Assembly (NCBI RefSeq): GCF_900199185.1
Contig: NZ_OBMI01000003.1
Location: forward strand, 186,001 to 250,000
Reading direction: 5' to 3'
From: Sphingomonas guangdongensis
Lineage (GTDB): Bacteria > Pseudomonadota > Alphaproteobacteria > Sphingomonadales > Sphingomonadaceae
DNA length: 64,000 bases
Shown: positions 47,290-57,027 of the stretch, piece by piece
Position numbering within the stretch: position 1 is the first letter of the stretch
Layout of the letters: every line of letters starts with the position of its first letter
Made by a program: the position numbers and the translations under genes
The notes under the pieces: generated by a model
The model's input: the letters and a program-made list of their open reading frames with translations, nothing else
Told to the model about the DNA's origin: nothing
Databases searched by the model: none

Positions 47290-47676
47290 TCAGCGCGGCG
47301 GTCGCTTCAGCTCGACGCGGAACAGGCGAAAAGGCGCGCTACCCTTGTTGGTGATGGCGTGCGGCTCCTCGCGGGGCGACCAGATCGCGGGCGGCGGTGC
47401 GCCGGCGGGCAGAGCGGTTCGGCTTAGCTCCACCATCCGGCCGTTGCGTACCGCGTAGCGAACGTCCTCGGCCGGCTGCCACGACTGGATGTGGATGACG
47501 CTCGGCCAGCGATGCTCATGGATCGCCTCGGTCTCGCCCGGGGCGACGGTGACCTGCAGCACGCGCACCTCGTCGTTCTCGAGCAGGACGACATGGTTCC
47601 TGGGCGCGGCGACGACCGCGTCAAGGTCGGCGGGGACGGCGGTCTGCGCGGCGGCGAGCGCGAGTGCGACGAACAA
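47290..47676 (-). CDS. Small secreted protein with a cupin-like fold
   Basis: 128 residues if it starts at TTG 47676, which has AGGAGG upstream and opens a signal-like peptide (LFVALALAAAQTAVPA). The core, LLENDEVRVLQVTVAPGETEAIHEHRWPSVIHI, has the glycine, histidine pattern of a cupin first motif, and the second half (ITNKGSAPFRLFRVEL) fits the rest of a small beta-barrel. The start is uncertain because an in-frame alternative extends to 47832 into the divergent gene. Function unknown. It converges tail-to-tail on guaB with a 4-base gap. Confidence 0.72.
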   Translation of the reverse strand: MFVALALAAAQTAVPADLDAVVAAPRNHVVLLENDEVRVLQVTVAPGETEAIHEHRWPSVIHIQSWQPAEDVRYAVRNGRMVELSRTALPAGAPPPAIWSPREEPHAITNKGSAPFRLFRVELKRPPR

Positions 47677-47764
47677 GGTCCTGCCTTCCTCCTGAAGCCG
47701 CGGACAAGGTGGCCCGCCACGAAAGCACTGGCAATATCGTTTGTGACCTGCTCCACGCGCGCTC

Positions 47765-48943
47765 ATGACCCCAGCCGCGCGAACCCAGGCCGCCATTGAA
47801 CTGCTCGACCAGATCACCGTGGCCGCCCGCAACGGCGGCGCGGCGGCCGACGTGCTGATCGCGCGCTATTTCCAGCAGCGCCGCTACGCCGGGTCGAAGG
47901 ATCGGCGCGCGGTGCGTACGCTCGTCTACGAGGCGATCCGGACGCTGGGCGAGCGGCCGGCGTCGGGTCGGGCGGCGGTGCTGGCGCTGGCGGCCGACAG
48001 GCCGGACCTTGCCGCAACCTTCGACGGCAGCGGCTTCGGCCCGGCGGCGATCGCGCCCGGCGAGCCCGTCGCGCGGGCAGGTCTGGCGCCGGCGTGGCTG
48101 CACGATGCGCTTCAGCGCTCCGACCTTGACCGGCGGCAGCTGCAGGCGCTGCTCGACCGGGCGCCGCTCGACATTCGTGTCAACACGCTGATGGGCACCC
48201 GCGACGATGCCGCTGCCTTGTTCGACGGTGCAGTGCCGATCGCGCACACCCCCGCCGGCTTGCGGCTGCCCGCCGACACCGACGTCGAGCGATCGGACGC
48301 CTTCGCCGGCGGGCTGGTCGAGGTGCAGGACGCGGGGAGCCAGCTGGCGACGCTCGCCACCGGTGCTGCGCCTGGCATGACCGTGGTGGACCTGTGCGCC
48401 GGGGGTGGGGGCAAGACGCTGGCGCTCGCCGCGCTGATGGCGAACGAGGGGCGGATCGTGGCCACCGACACCGACCGCACCCGGCTTCAGCGCCTGCAGC
48501 CGCGCGCGGACCGTGCCGGCGTCACGATCGCCGAGGCCCGGCTGCTTGATCCGGGCGAGGAGGCGGCTGCGCTCGACGACCTACGCGACACGGCGGACCT
48601 CGTGCTGGTCGACGCGCCCTGCTCCGGCACGGGCACCTGGCGCCGCAACCCGGAGGCGCGCTGGCGGCTCACGGCGGCGCGGCTCGCCCGGCTGCTCGAG
48701 ACGCAGTGCCGGCTGCTCGACCTGGCGGCGGCGCTGGTGCGGCCGGGCGGGGCGCTTGCTTTTGTCGTTTGCTCCCTGCTCGACGCGGAGGGGCGCGAGC
48801 AGGTCGACGGCTTCCTCGGTCGCCATGCCGGCTGGTCGACCGAGCCCGTCGCGATCGGTACCGCTCATGGCGCCGGCGCGCGGCTCACCCCCGCAAGCGA
48901 CGGCACCGACGGGTTTTTTGTCGCGCGCCTGCGGCGTCCGTGA
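47765..48943 (+). CDS. RNA m5C methyltransferase, RsmB/NOL1-NOP2-Sun family
   Basis: 392 residues. It methylates C5 of a cytosine, probably C967 of 16S rRNA. The N-terminal NusB-like helical region (about 1-140) precedes the SAM domain, with VVDLCAGGGGKTLALAAL, LVDAPCSGTGTWRRNPEARW (the first key cysteine) and AFVVCSLLDAEG (the catalytic cysteine). This organisation matches RsmB rather than RsmF. The ATG at 47765 follows the cupin gene's divergent promoter region. Confidence 0.9.
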   Translation: MTPAARTQAAIELLDQITVAARNGGAAADVLIARYFQQRRYAGSKDRRAVRTLVYEAIRTLGERPASGRAAVLALAADRPDLAATFDGSGFGPAAIAPGEPVARAGLAPAWLHDALQRSDLDRRQLQALLDRAPLDIRVNTLMGTRDDAAALFDGAVPIAHTPAGLRLPADTDVERSDAFAGGLVEVQDAGSQLATLATGAAPGMTVVDLCAGGGGKTLALAALMANEGRIVATDTDRTRLQRLQPRADRAGVTIAEARLLDPGEEAAALDDLRDTADLVLVDAPCSGTGTWRRNPEARWRLTAARLARLLETQCRLLDLAAALVRPGGALAFVVCSLLDAEGREQVDGFLGRHAGWSTEPVAIGTAHGAGARLTPASDGTDGFFVARLRRP

Positions 48944-48978
48944 TAGCCAGCACGGCAATGCCTCGCTGGGAGTTCGTC

Positions 48979-49491
48979 ATGCGGTACCTCTCGGTCACGG
49001 TCGCGATCGGCCTGACCCTCGTCAGCCTCTCCACGTCCCTGAGCGGCCAGCGGCCCGATGACCAGATCGACCCGCGCTCGATTGCCTTGCTGGAGCGCGG
49101 CAAGGCGGCGCGCGCGGCGGGCAACCTCGCCGGTGCCAACGATCTGATCGAGACCGCGCTGGTGGTCGATCCGCGCAACCGCGGCGCCTTCACGACTCTG
49201 GCGGAGATCGCGCGGGTGCAGGACCTGCCGGGCAAGGCGATCCGCCTGTACCGCGAGGCGCTGACGATCGAGCCGAACGACGTCGCGGCGCTGAAGGGAC
49301 AGGGCGAGGCGCTGGTCCAGAAGGGGGCGGTCGAGCGAGCCAAGGAGAATCTGGCCAAGATCCGCACCATCTGCGGCGCGACCTGCGGCGAGGGCGCCGC
49401 GCTCGCCGCGTCGATCGCGAAGGGACCGCCCGTACGCGCAGTTGCCGCTGCCACGACGACGCCGGACAAGGTCCCGACGGCCAAGAACTGA
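48979..49491 (+). CDS. Small exported tetratricopeptide repeat protein
   Basis: 170 residues from ATG 48979, which has GGGAG seven bases upstream; an in-frame ATG at 48958 is possible. The first 23 residues are a signal peptide (MRYLSVTVAIGLTLVSL). Two to three TPR units follow (GKAARAAGNLAGANDLIETAL, AEIARVQDLPGKAIRLYREAL). A conserved cysteine pair (RTICGATCGEGAA) near residue 130 suggests a disulphide in the periplasm. This TPR plus CxxxC arrangement is common in sphingomonads, but I do not know its function. Confidence 0.8.
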   Translation: MRYLSVTVAIGLTLVSLSTSLSGQRPDDQIDPRSIALLERGKAARAAGNLAGANDLIETALVVDPRNRGAFTTLAEIARVQDLPGKAIRLYREALTIEPNDVAALKGQGEALVQKGAVERAKENLAKIRTICGATCGEGAALAASIAKGPPVRAVAAATTTPDKVPTAKN

Positions 49492-49501
49492 TTTCCCGAT
49501 C

Positions 49502-49579
49502 GTCTTGCCAGCGAACGCTGGCATCTTTCCCGATAGCGGGCGCCCGTGGTCGGAGATGCCAGCGTTCGCTTGAATGACG
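49502..49579. repeat. Intergenic inverted repeat related to the CCAGCG family (copy 4)
   Basis: GCCAGCGAACGCTGGC near the left end pairs with GATGCCAGCGTTCGC near the right end, and the last bases are ATGACG as in copies 1-3. It separates the convergent TPR and rsmA genes. Confidence 0.65.
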
Positions 49580-49586
49580 TTGGTGC

Positions 49587-50405
49587 CTACGCGTCCATTG
49601 TCCGCGCGAGGCTTACGAACTCCGCGACGCTGACCGTCTCCGCGCGGCGGGCGGGGTCGATGCCGAGCATCCCGACCGCTGCCAGCGCGCCGGGCACGCC
49701 CTTGAGGCTCTGCCGGAGCATCTTGCGACGCTGGCCAAAGGCGGCTGCGGTCACCGCCTCCAGCGTCGCAAGCCGGACGCCCGGCGGCATCGCCGCCGGT
49801 GCCAGGTGCACCACCGCCGACATGACCTTGGGCGGCGGGGTAAAGGCGGAGCGGTGGACCGGCAGCGCGATCCGTGCGGTCGTCCGCCACTGCGCGAGCA
49901 CCGCGAGCCGGCCGTAAGCCTCACCGCCGACCGGGGCGACGATCCGCTCCGCCACCTCCTTCTGGAACATGAGGGTGAGGCTCGCCCACCAGGGCTCCCA
50001 GTCGGTCGACAGCCAGCCGATGAGCAGCGCGGTGCCCACATTGTAGGGAAGGTTGGAGACGATGTGCGGCCGCGCCTCGAACAGTGCCGGTGCGTCGACC
50101 TGGAGCGCGTCGCCCTCAATCACGCGGAGCTTGCCGGGGTAGGCGTCCGCCAGTTCGGCGAGTGCCGGGATGCAGCGGCGGTCGCGCTCGATCGCCGTTA
50201 CCCGCGCGCCCGCCGCGAGCAGTGCCCGGGTCAGGCCGCCGGGACCCGGGCCGATCTCCAGCACCTCCCGGTCGTGAAGGTCACCGGGAACGGCGGCGAT
50301 GCGGGCGAGCAGCTGCCCGTCGAACAGGAAGTTCTGCCCCAGCGCCTTGGACGCCTGCAATCCGTGCCGCGCGACGACCTCGCGCAGCGGCGGCAGCGCC
50401 GTCAC
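49587..50405 (-). CDS. rsmA: 16S rRNA (adenine-N6,N6)-dimethyltransferase
   Basis: 272 residues. It dimethylates A1518 and A1519 near the 3' end of 16S rRNA during ribosome maturation. The conserved [10 protein letters not shown] start, SAM-binding [15 protein letters not shown], the acidic [10 protein letters not shown] and the catalytic [10 protein letters not shown] motif are present, with a helical C-terminal domain. The GTG at 50405 overlaps the pdxA stop (GTGA). It closes the lptD-surA-pdxA-rsmA order known in E. coli. Confidence 0.96.
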   Translation of the reverse strand: MTALPPLREVVARHGLQASKALGQNFLFDGQLLARIAAVPGDLHDREVLEIGPGPGGLTRALLAAGARVTAIERDRRCIPALAELADAYPGKLRVIEGDALQVDAPALFEARPHIVSNLPYNVGTALLIGWLSTDWEPWWASLTLMFQKEVAERIVAPVGGEAYGRLAVLAQWRTTARIALPVHRSAFTPPPKVMSAVVHLAPAAMPPGVRLATLEAVTAAAFGQRRKMLRQSLKGVPGALAAVGMLGIDPARRAETVSVAEFVSLARTMDA

Positions 50406-51400
50406 GAGCTCGCCCGGCGCGCGGCAGCCTCTGCCGCCAGCCGGATCGCGTGGATCGTCGCGCCGGCCTCCGCCCGGTCCTGGCCGGCGATGTCGAACGC
50501 GGTGCCGTGATCGGGCGCGGTCCGCACGATCGGGAGCCCGAGCGTCATGTTGACGCCCTCGTCGAAGTGAAGCGTCTTGAGCGGGATCAGCGCCTGATCG
50601 TGATACGGACAGATCGCCGCGTCATAGCCGGCGCGGGCACGGGCGTGGAACAGCGAGTCGGCGGCGAACGGCCCACGCGCATCGATGCCGTCGCCGACCA
50701 ACTGCGCGATCGCCGGGCGGATCACCTCGATCTCCTCGCGTCCCATGGTGCCGTCCTCGCCCGCGTGCGGATTTAGACCGGCAAAGGCGAGGCGCGGGCG
50801 CGCGATCCCGAAGTCGCGGGCGAGCGCGCGGGCGGTCACCCGCGCCTTGGCGACGATCAGCTCGACGCTGAGCGCGTCCGGCACCGCGGCGAACGCGATG
50901 TGGGTGGTGACCGGCACGACGCGCAACGTCGGACCCGCCAGCATCATGACCGCATTCTCGCGTGCGACCCCACAGCGCTCCGCCACGAACTCGGTCTGCC
51001 CGGGATGGGTGAAGCCGGCCTGGTAGAGCTGCGCCTTGGCCACCGGCCCGGTCACGACCGCGCTCGCCGCCCCCGATCGCGCGAGGCCGACCGCCGCCTC
51101 CAGTGCCTCCACCGCTGCGCGGGTACCATCGGGCTGCGGCGTACCCGGTGCCACCCGCCCCGCGTCGCCGACCGTCAGCACGGGAAGCGCGCGCGCGAAC
51201 ACGTCCGCCGCGCGGTCGGGCGCGTCGATGGTGGCGAGCGGACCGGTCCAGACCGCGGTGATCGCGCGCGGGTCGCCGACCACGAAGAAGGGCGGCAGTG
51301 CCGCGGTATCCCGCGCCGCCCACGCCTTTGCCGCGATCTCCGGGCCTATTCCCGCGGGATCGCCGAGCGAGATGACGAGCGGCGCAGGCGACCCGGGCAC
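50402..51400 (-). CDS. pdxA: 4-hydroxythreonine-4-phosphate dehydrogenase
   Basis: 332 residues from GTG 51400, close to the family length; GAGG lies eight bases upstream. It oxidises phosphohydroxythreonine in pyridoxal phosphate synthesis. Family signatures are [34 protein letters not shown], the metal region around THIAF and [12 protein letters not shown], and [11 protein letters not shown] much longer in-frame extension lies inside surA and is rejected. It follows surA with a 10-base gap. Confidence 0.95.
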   Translation of the reverse strand: MPGSPAPLVISLGDPAGIGPEIAAKAWAARDTAALPPFFVVGDPRAITAVWTGPLATIDAPDRAADVFARALPVLTVGDAGRVAPGTPQPDGTRAAVEALEAAVGLARSGAASAVVTGPVAKAQLYQAGFTHPGQTEFVAERCGVARENAVMMLAGPTLRVVPVTTHIAFAAVPDALSVELIVAKARVTARALARDFGIARPRLAFAGLNPHAGEDGTMGREEIEVIRPAIAQLVGDGIDARGPFAADSLFHARARAGYDAAICPYHDQALIPLKTLHFDEGVNMTLGLPIVRTAPDHGTAFDIAGQDRAEAGATIHAIRLAAEAAARRASS

Positions 51401-51410
51401 CGGGCGTGCC

Positions 51411-52760
51411 TCAGCGATACTCGACCACCGCGTCGCGCCGCAGGTCGCGGAGCATCCGCTGCGCGCGCAGGTTGACGCGCTCATCCTCCAGCTTGGACTG
51501 GATCGCCTCGCTGGAGGGCAAACCCGCGGTCTTCGGATCGTCGCGGCCGCACAGCACCAGCGCGCGCACGCCGTCGCTCGGCGATCCGAACGGCGGGGTC
51601 GACTGGCCGACCTGCATCTTGAGCACGATCTCCTGGAGCGCAGGGGGCAGCTGACGGACCGGCACCGCGTCGTTGTCGACCACCTCCGCGCCGATCTCCT
51701 GAGCGATCGCCGCGACGCCGCCGCAGCCGTTGATGCGCTGCGTCGCCTTGGCGAAGTCGGCGGCACGGGCGCTCGCCTGGTTCTGCGTCGTGCCGCCCGG
51801 GAACTTCAGCGTCAGCTGACGCAGGCTGAGCCGCGCGTCGCGGGGATCGGCGGTCAGCACCTGGCGCTTGTCGGCAAGATAGAGAATCGAAAAACCGCCG
51901 GGGATCGGGATCGGTCCGGCGATCTGGCCGACCTGCATCTGCTGCGCCGCCTGCTGGAGCTCGGGCGGCAGCACGCCCAGGCGCACCCAGTCGAGGTCAC
52001 CGCCGACCGCCTTGGTCGACGCCTCGGAAAAGTTCCGCGCGAAATACTCGAACGGCGCGCCACCGCGCATCTGCTCGATCATCTTGCGGGCGTTCTCGAT
52101 CACCTCCGCCTGCCGCTCCTCGGGCGCCGACAGATAGATCTCGCGCAGGTGGTACTCCTCCGCGCCCTGCGACGCCTTGAGGCGGTCGATGATCGACTTC
52201 ACCTCTTCGTCGCTCACGTTGACGAAGGGCGTGACCTTGCGACGCAGCAGCCGGTTCCAGGCGAGCTCGCCCTCGATCTGCCGCTTCAGGGAGCGATCGG
52301 ACGAGCCGACGCTGCGCAGGTACTCGCGCATCTGCTCGGGCGTGCGCTTGAAGTTGCGCGAGACACGGTCGAAGCTCTGGTCGACCTCGCCCTGGGTCAC
52401 CGCGATCTCGTTCGCCTTGGCTTCCTGGATCTGGAGCGTCTCGTCGATCAGCTGGCGCAAAACCTGCAGCCGCACCTCGTCACGCTGGTCGTCGGGGATG
52501 CCGGGCATGTTGTTGAGCGCCAGCGTCATGGACATGCGCTGGTCGACGTCGGTGCCCGTGATGACGCTGTCGTTGACGATCGCGGTCGGCTTGCGAACGT
52601 TCGGATCCGCCTTGCCGAAGATCTGGAGGTTGGCCGGCAGATCCAGCCCGGCCGAGCCCGGGACGCTTGCATCCGGCACGGTCTGCTGCGCCAGTACGCC
52701 GCCGCCGATCGTCAGAACAGCACATGCGCAGGCCAGCCGCGCCATCTTCGAAACCATCAT
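51411..52760 (-). CDS. surA: Periplasmic chaperone and peptidyl-prolyl isomerase SurA
   Basis: 449 residues. It escorts unfolded outer-membrane proteins such as LptD to the Bam complex. A signal peptide (ACACAVLTIGGGVLAQQ) is followed by a SurA N-terminal helical domain (TAIVNDSVITGTDVDQR, IDETLQIQEAKANEI) and a parvulin domain around GGDLDWVRLGVLPPELQ. A second parvulin-like segment (RLSLRQLTLKFP onward) lacks clear active-site motifs. ATG 52760 or 52757 both follow a GAGAG run. Its position directly after lptD matches its client. Confidence 0.93.
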   Translation of the reverse strand: MMVSKMARLACACAVLTIGGGVLAQQTVPDASVPGSAGLDLPANLQIFGKADPNVRKPTAIVNDSVITGTDVDQRMSMTLALNNMPGIPDDQRDEVRLQVLRQLIDETLQIQEAKANEIAVTQGEVDQSFDRVSRNFKRTPEQMREYLRSVGSSDRSLKRQIEGELAWNRLLRRKVTPFVNVSDEEVKSIIDRLKASQGAEEYHLREIYLSAPEERQAEVIENARKMIEQMRGGAPFEYFARNFSEASTKAVGGDLDWVRLGVLPPELQQAAQQMQVGQIAGPIPIPGGFSILYLADKRQVLTADPRDARLSLRQLTLKFPGGTTQNQASARAADFAKATQRINGCGGVAAIAQEIGAEVVDNDAVPVRQLPPALQEIVLKMQVGQSTPPFGSPSDGVRALVLCGRDDPKTAGLPSSEAIQSKLEDERVNLRAQRMLRDLRRDAVVEYR

Positions 52761-52835
52761 CTCTCTCGTCCGCAATCCCGCATCCGCGCGTGTCCGTCCC
52801 CGCCGCCTACAACCCGAATCCGGCTGAACAAGGGC

Positions 52836-55103
52836 TTAGCGGCCCAAATTCTTGAACGACAGCGTCAGCAGGTAGGAGTTGCCGCGCTGCGCGTCCCCGG
52901 TCGTTCGATAGTCGCGCCGCCACGTCAGGCCAAGCTTCAAGCAATCGTCCTCATAGGCGACACCCAGGCGATGGCGAAGCGGCTCGTAGCCGTCGGCGAC
53001 GGAGAGCGGGTCTTCCTCGCGGTCGGTCAGGTCGACGGTCGCCGATCCGAACACCGACCAGAAGCGGCGGAACTGCACGCGCCCGCCGATCCGCGCCTCC
53101 TCCCGGTCCTGGAGGTCCTCTGTCAGCTGGGTGATGTCGCGGTTCAGCCGAAGGTAGCCGAGCAGGAGGTAGGTCGAGCGGCTGCCGATCGTCGCGTCCA
53201 CCTCGTTACGGCGCACGGCGAACCCGTCCTTGTCGAGGCGGAAGCGGTGGGTGAGGCTGACGAAATCACGGTAGCGAATGCTGGTGCGCCCGACATAGTC
53301 GGAGAAGCGGTCCGACAGCCCTGTGCCGTCGGGAAGGATGGTCGGGCGCTTGCTCAAGCGATAGCTCTGCCCCACCACCGCATCGATCGCGATCCCCGGC
53401 AGGTCCAGCGCGTAATCGAGTCCGTAGGTGACCCGCATCGAATCTTCGAAGCGGTCGTAGCCCGGAAAGCGGTTGAGCGCGAAGAGGTTGCTGTCTTCCA
53501 GATCGACGGCACGCGCATCCTCGTTCGGGATCGCGAGGTTGCTAACCTTGGGCGCGGCGACGACCTGCAAGCGCGGCGTGATCCGCTGCGTGCCGCCGAA
53601 CGCCTGGCCGATGAAGGGCCAGCGCACATCCACCGCGACCGCGCCGATCGCGCGGGCGGAGAACCCTTCGTCCCCGCGGTAACTGGCAACTGCGGTGCTC
53701 AGCACGTCGTTGGCGTTGTATGCGTCACCGCGCGCGTAGGCGGTGAACGTCACCTCCTGCCCCCACCGGGTCAGCCGCCGCAAGTCCCAGCGCAGCGCGG
53801 CAAAGGCGCGCTGGGTGTCCTGGCCGTCGGTGCGGGTGAGGGCGAGCGAGTTCAGCTGGAGCTCGAAGCGCCCCCCGACGATCCCGTCGCCGAAGCGCTG
53901 GCGATAGTCGATCTCCGGCAGTGCGATCGGTTGAAGGCCCTGGCGGTCGTTGACCCTGAGGGTCTGCACCGACCAGCCGGTGATCGACAGGTAGCTGTCC
54001 GTCCCGATCCGCTCGGCGCGGACGGTGCTGCGCAGCCGGTCGTCACGCGAAATGTCGTAGCGGCGCAGAAAGGTGCGGTCGGTCGAGACGCGGATCGACT
54101 CGCTGATGCTCCAGCGCGGCGAGAGCTGGAAGCGACCGGCACTGTCGAGATAGCCGCGGAACGCGTTCTCGGTCGTCTCGGGCGTGCCGGTGACGCCCAG
54201 GTCGTCGCTGCGGCGGCTGTAGGTGCCGTAGCCGGTCGCCCGGAACGCGCCCAGCCGGTTGAGTTCGCGGTACTCGAGCTGAATCAGCGGCAGCGTGTCC
54301 GAGTAGATCCGCGGGGTCACCGTCAGGTCGCGGTTGGGCGCGAAGCGGATCAGGTACGGCAGCCCGACCTCCAGCCCGTTCACCCGGTCGATGCGGATCT
54401 CCGGCGCGAGCAGGCCGCTCGCGCTATTGCCCCCGATCGGGTGGGAAAAGCTCGGCAGCGGAATGGTCGGCAGGCCGAACACCGACAAGCGCGCGCCCGA
54501 GTAGCGGATGCGCTCGGCCGCGGGGTCGTAGACGACGCGCACCGCCGTCACCTTCCACGACGGCTCCTTGGGGCAGCCCTCGGCCGTCGTGACCGAGCAG
54601 GCGGTATAGGCCGCGTCCTCGACCGTGATGACGCCGCCGTCGTTGCGCGTGCCGCGGCGCGCGGCGATGCGGCTGCCGCCGTCGAGCACGACCAGCATGT
54701 TCTCTATCAGGCCGTCGCGCAGCGAGTCGGTCAGCTCGATGCGGTCGCCGTATGCGGTGTCACCCTGCGGGTTGGTGACCGCGATGTCGCCGTCCGCCAC
54801 GACCTGCCCGGTCTTGCGGTTCCAGGTGACCGTGTCGGCGCGCAGCCGCTCGCCGCCGCGCGCCAGGCGCACGTCGCCGGTCGCGGTCACCACGTCGGCG
54901 TCGGTCTGATACTCCAGCGTGTCGGCGCTGAACTGGATTTGGTCGTCGCCGCTTGCCGGAGGAGCTTCGGTGACCGGCGGCGGCGGCGTCACGGCGCGGT
55001 CTTGCAGATCCTGCGCGGCAGCCGGGTGAGCCGTCGCAAGGACCACCGCGAGCGCGCCGATCGGCAAAAAGGCGTTACGCGTCACGGCCGCAAGCGTCTC
55101 CAC
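52836..55103 (-). CDS. lptD: LPS-assembly outer-membrane protein LptD
   Basis: 755 residues. It is the barrel of the LptD/LptE translocon that places lipopolysaccharide, or a substitute such as glycosphingolipid carriers, in the outer leaflet. A signal peptide (about 8-31) leads to an OstA-like N-terminal domain (IQFSADTLEYQTDADVV, about 55-200), then a 26-strand type barrel with FGLPTIPLPSFSHPIG. Cysteines at 169, 177 and about 721 could form the interdomain disulphides, though E. coli LptD has four. The GTG start at 55103 is uncertain; GTG 55085 is an alternative. No lptF, lptG or lptE gene is nearby. Confidence 0.94.
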   Translation of the reverse strand: METLAAVTRNAFLPIGALAVVLATAHPAAAQDLQDRAVTPPPPVTEAPPASGDDQIQFSADTLEYQTDADVVTATGDVRLARGGERLRADTVTWNRKTGQVVADGDIAVTNPQGDTAYGDRIELTDSLRDGLIENMLVVLDGGSRIAARRGTRNDGGVITVEDAAYTACSVTTAEGCPKEPSWKVTAVRVVYDPAAERIRYSGARLSVFGLPTIPLPSFSHPIGGNSASGLLAPEIRIDRVNGLEVGLPYLIRFAPNRDLTVTPRIYSDTLPLIQLEYRELNRLGAFRATGYGTYSRRSDDLGVTGTPETTENAFRGYLDSAGRFQLSPRWSISESIRVSTDRTFLRRYDISRDDRLRSTVRAERIGTDSYLSITGWSVQTLRVNDRQGLQPIALPEIDYRQRFGDGIVGGRFELQLNSLALTRTDGQDTQRAFAALRWDLRRLTRWGQEVTFTAYARGDAYNANDVLSTAVASYRGDEGFSARAIGAVAVDVRWPFIGQAFGGTQRITPRLQVVAAPKVSNLAIPNEDARAVDLEDSNLFALNRFPGYDRFEDSMRVTYGLDYALDLPGIAIDAVVGQSYRLSKRPTILPDGTGLSDRFSDYVGRTSIRYRDFVSLTHRFRLDKDGFAVRRNEVDATIGSRSTYLLLGYLRLNRDITQLTEDLQDREEARIGGRVQFRRFWSVFGSATVDLTDREEDPLSVADGYEPLRHRLGVAYEDDCLKLGLTWRRDYRTTGDAQRGNSYLLTLSFKNLGR

Positions 55104-55230
55104 ACGGCCAGTCTCGCGGCCCCCAAGTGAGCGGCCCTATCGCATCGACGGGCGGCTTCGCAATCTTTGCGTCCGGACGCCAGCGTGCCTACATCGCGGC
55201 CATCCCGACGATCACCAGGAAGTTACCCGC

Positions 55231-56703
55231 ATGAAGCTGACCTTTGCCACCACCCGCGCCGACGACGACGCGCTGTTGATCCATCCGGTGGCGAAGGGCG
55301 GGGAAGGCGGTTTTCGGCGCGCGGAGCTGGAGGAGGCCGGCAACCAGCTGATTGCGGAGGCGGCTCTTGCCGGCCGGTTCGAGGGCGACGCCGGTGCGAT
55401 CACCGAGGTGTTCGTCCCCGCGGACGGGCGGGTCGCGCGGGTCGCGCTGCTCGGCGTCGGCGCAGGCGGCGAAGAGGAGTGGGCCAAGGCGGCCTCGGCG
55501 CTCGTCGCACGCTATCTGATCGGTGGTCCGGCGAGCGTCACGGTCGACCTGACCGGCGTCGGCGCGACGCTCGCCGCCGTCGCGCGGTTCGCGGCGGTGA
55601 TCGAGCAGCGCAGCTGGCGGTACGACATCTACCGAACGAAGCTTGCCGACAAGCAGAAGCCGTCGCTGACGGAGGTGGTGATCGTCGGCGGGCCGGACGG
55701 CGTTGCGGACGCCTGGGCGGAGCAGAGCGCGGTGACGCAGGGCATGGCGCTGACCCGCGAGCTCGTCGCCGAGCCGGCCAACATCATTTTTCCCGAGAGC
55801 TTCGTGGAGCGGGTGACTCGCTCGGTCGAGGGACTGGGCCTCTCGGTCGAGGTACTCGACGAAGCCGCGATGCGCGCGCTCGGCATGGGCGCGCTGCTCG
55901 CGGTCAGCCAGGGCTCGATCCGGGAGGCGCGGCTCCTGGCGCTGCGCTGGGACGGGGCGGGTGCGGGTGCGCCGACCACCGCGCTGGTCGGCAAGGGCGT
56001 GACCTTCGACACCGGCGGCATCTCCATCAAGCCGGCCGCGGGCATGGAGGACATGAAGTGGGACATGGGCGGCGCGGGCGCGGTCGCCGGGGCCATGAAG
56101 GCGCTCGCGCTGCGCAAGGCCAGCGCGAACGTCGTGGGGGTCATGGGGCTGGTCGAGAACATGCCCGACGGTGGCGCCACCCGGCCCGGCGACGTCGTCA
56201 CCTCGATGAACGGCCAAACGATCGAGGTCATCAACACCGACGCGGAAGGGCGGCTGGTGCTGGCCGATGCGATCACCTGGGTACAGCGGACCCACAATCC
56301 GACCACCATCGTCGACCTCGCGACGCTGACCGGCGCCATGATCGTCAGCCTGGGGAACGAGTATGGCGGGCTATTTTCGAACGACGAGGATCTCGCGCGC
56401 CAGCTGTTGGATGCGAGCACCGCGTCGGGCGACAAGCTGTGGCGCTTTCCGCTGGCCGAGGCCTATGACAAACTGATCGACAGCCCGATCGCCGACATGA
56501 AGAACGTCGGCCCGCGCGGGGCCGGATCGATTACCGCGGCGCAGTTCATCCGCCGCTTCGTCGACGAGGGCGTGCGCTGGGCCCACCTCGACATTGCGGG
56601 CATGGTCTGGTCGGACAAGGACGGCATCCACCACGCCAAGGGGGCGACCGGCTACGGCGTGCGCCTGCTCGACCGCTTCGTGCACGACACCTGCGAGGGG
56701 TGA
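55231..56703 (+). CDS. pepA: Leucyl aminopeptidase
   Basis: 490 residues, family-typical. It removes N-terminal residues from peptides in the cytoplasm, using two metal ions. The M17 catalytic domain carries LVGKGVTFDTGGISIKP (Lys and Asp ligands), MKWDMGGAGAVAGAM and the signature NTDAEGRLVLADA (about 333-345). The N-terminal domain is short and variable, as usual. It is divergent from lptD with 127 bases between starts. Its stop overlaps the SMR gene start (GTGA). Confidence 0.96.
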   Translation: MKLTFATTRADDDALLIHPVAKGGEGGFRRAELEEAGNQLIAEAALAGRFEGDAGAITEVFVPADGRVARVALLGVGAGGEEEWAKAASALVARYLIGGPASVTVDLTGVGATLAAVARFAAVIEQRSWRYDIYRTKLADKQKPSLTEVVIVGGPDGVADAWAEQSAVTQGMALTRELVAEPANIIFPESFVERVTRSVEGLGLSVEVLDEAAMRALGMGALLAVSQGSIREARLLALRWDGAGAGAPTTALVGKGVTFDTGGISIKPAAGMEDMKWDMGGAGAVAGAMKALALRKASANVVGVMGLVENMPDGGATRPGDVVTSMNGQTIEVINTDAEGRLVLADAITWVQRTHNPTTIVDLATLTGAMIVSLGNEYGGLFSNDEDLARQLLDASTASGDKLWRFPLAEAYDKLIDSPIADMKNVGPRGAGSITAAQFIRRFVDEGVRWAHLDIAGMVWSDKDGIHHAKGATGYGVRLLDRFVHDTCEG

Positions 56704-57026
56704 GCGCCTGGGGGTTCCTGGCTGCCGCGATCGTGCTGGAAATCGCGGGCACCTTCCTGCTGAAGCTCTCGAACGGGTTCGAGCGCTGGGGCTGGGGGAC
56801 GCTCTCGATCCTCTGCTATGTCGGCTGCTTTCAGGCGCTCGCCCCGGCGGTAAAGGCGATCCCGGTCGGGGTCGCCTATGCGATCTGGGCCGGGGTCGGG
56901 ATCGTTGCCGCCGCAGTGCTCGGCGTGCTGGCGTTCGGCGAGCGGCTCTCGGCGGTGCAGCTGTTCTGCATCGCGCTGGTGCTGGTCGGCGCGGTCGGGC
57001 TGCAGTGGTCAACGGCGCGGGGGTAG
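56700..57026 (+). CDS. Small multidrug resistance (SMR) family transporter
   Basis: 108 residues with four membrane spans, the size of EmrE and SugE. The catalytic glutamate is Glu14 (AAAIVLEIAGT), in the same position as EmrE. Conserved GVAYAIWAGVGIVAA and LAFGERLSAVQLF segments support the assignment. It likely exports cationic drugs or guanidinium with proton exchange; the substrate class cannot be read by eye. It is wedged between pepA (4-base overlap) and holC (1-base gap). Confidence 0.93.
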   Translation: MSAWGFLAAAIVLEIAGTFLLKLSNGFERWGWGTLSILCYVGCFQALAPAVKAIPVGVAYAIWAGVGIVAAAVLGVLAFGERLSAVQLFCIALVLVGAVGLQWSTARG

Positions 57027-57027
57027 C

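Noticed and set aside
51036..55130. A 1364-codon plus-strand open frame opposite pdxA, surA and lptD
   Set aside because: It lies wholly antisense to three well-identified genes, is extremely Arg/Ala/Val-rich and has no recognisable domain. Long antisense frames are expected at this GC content.
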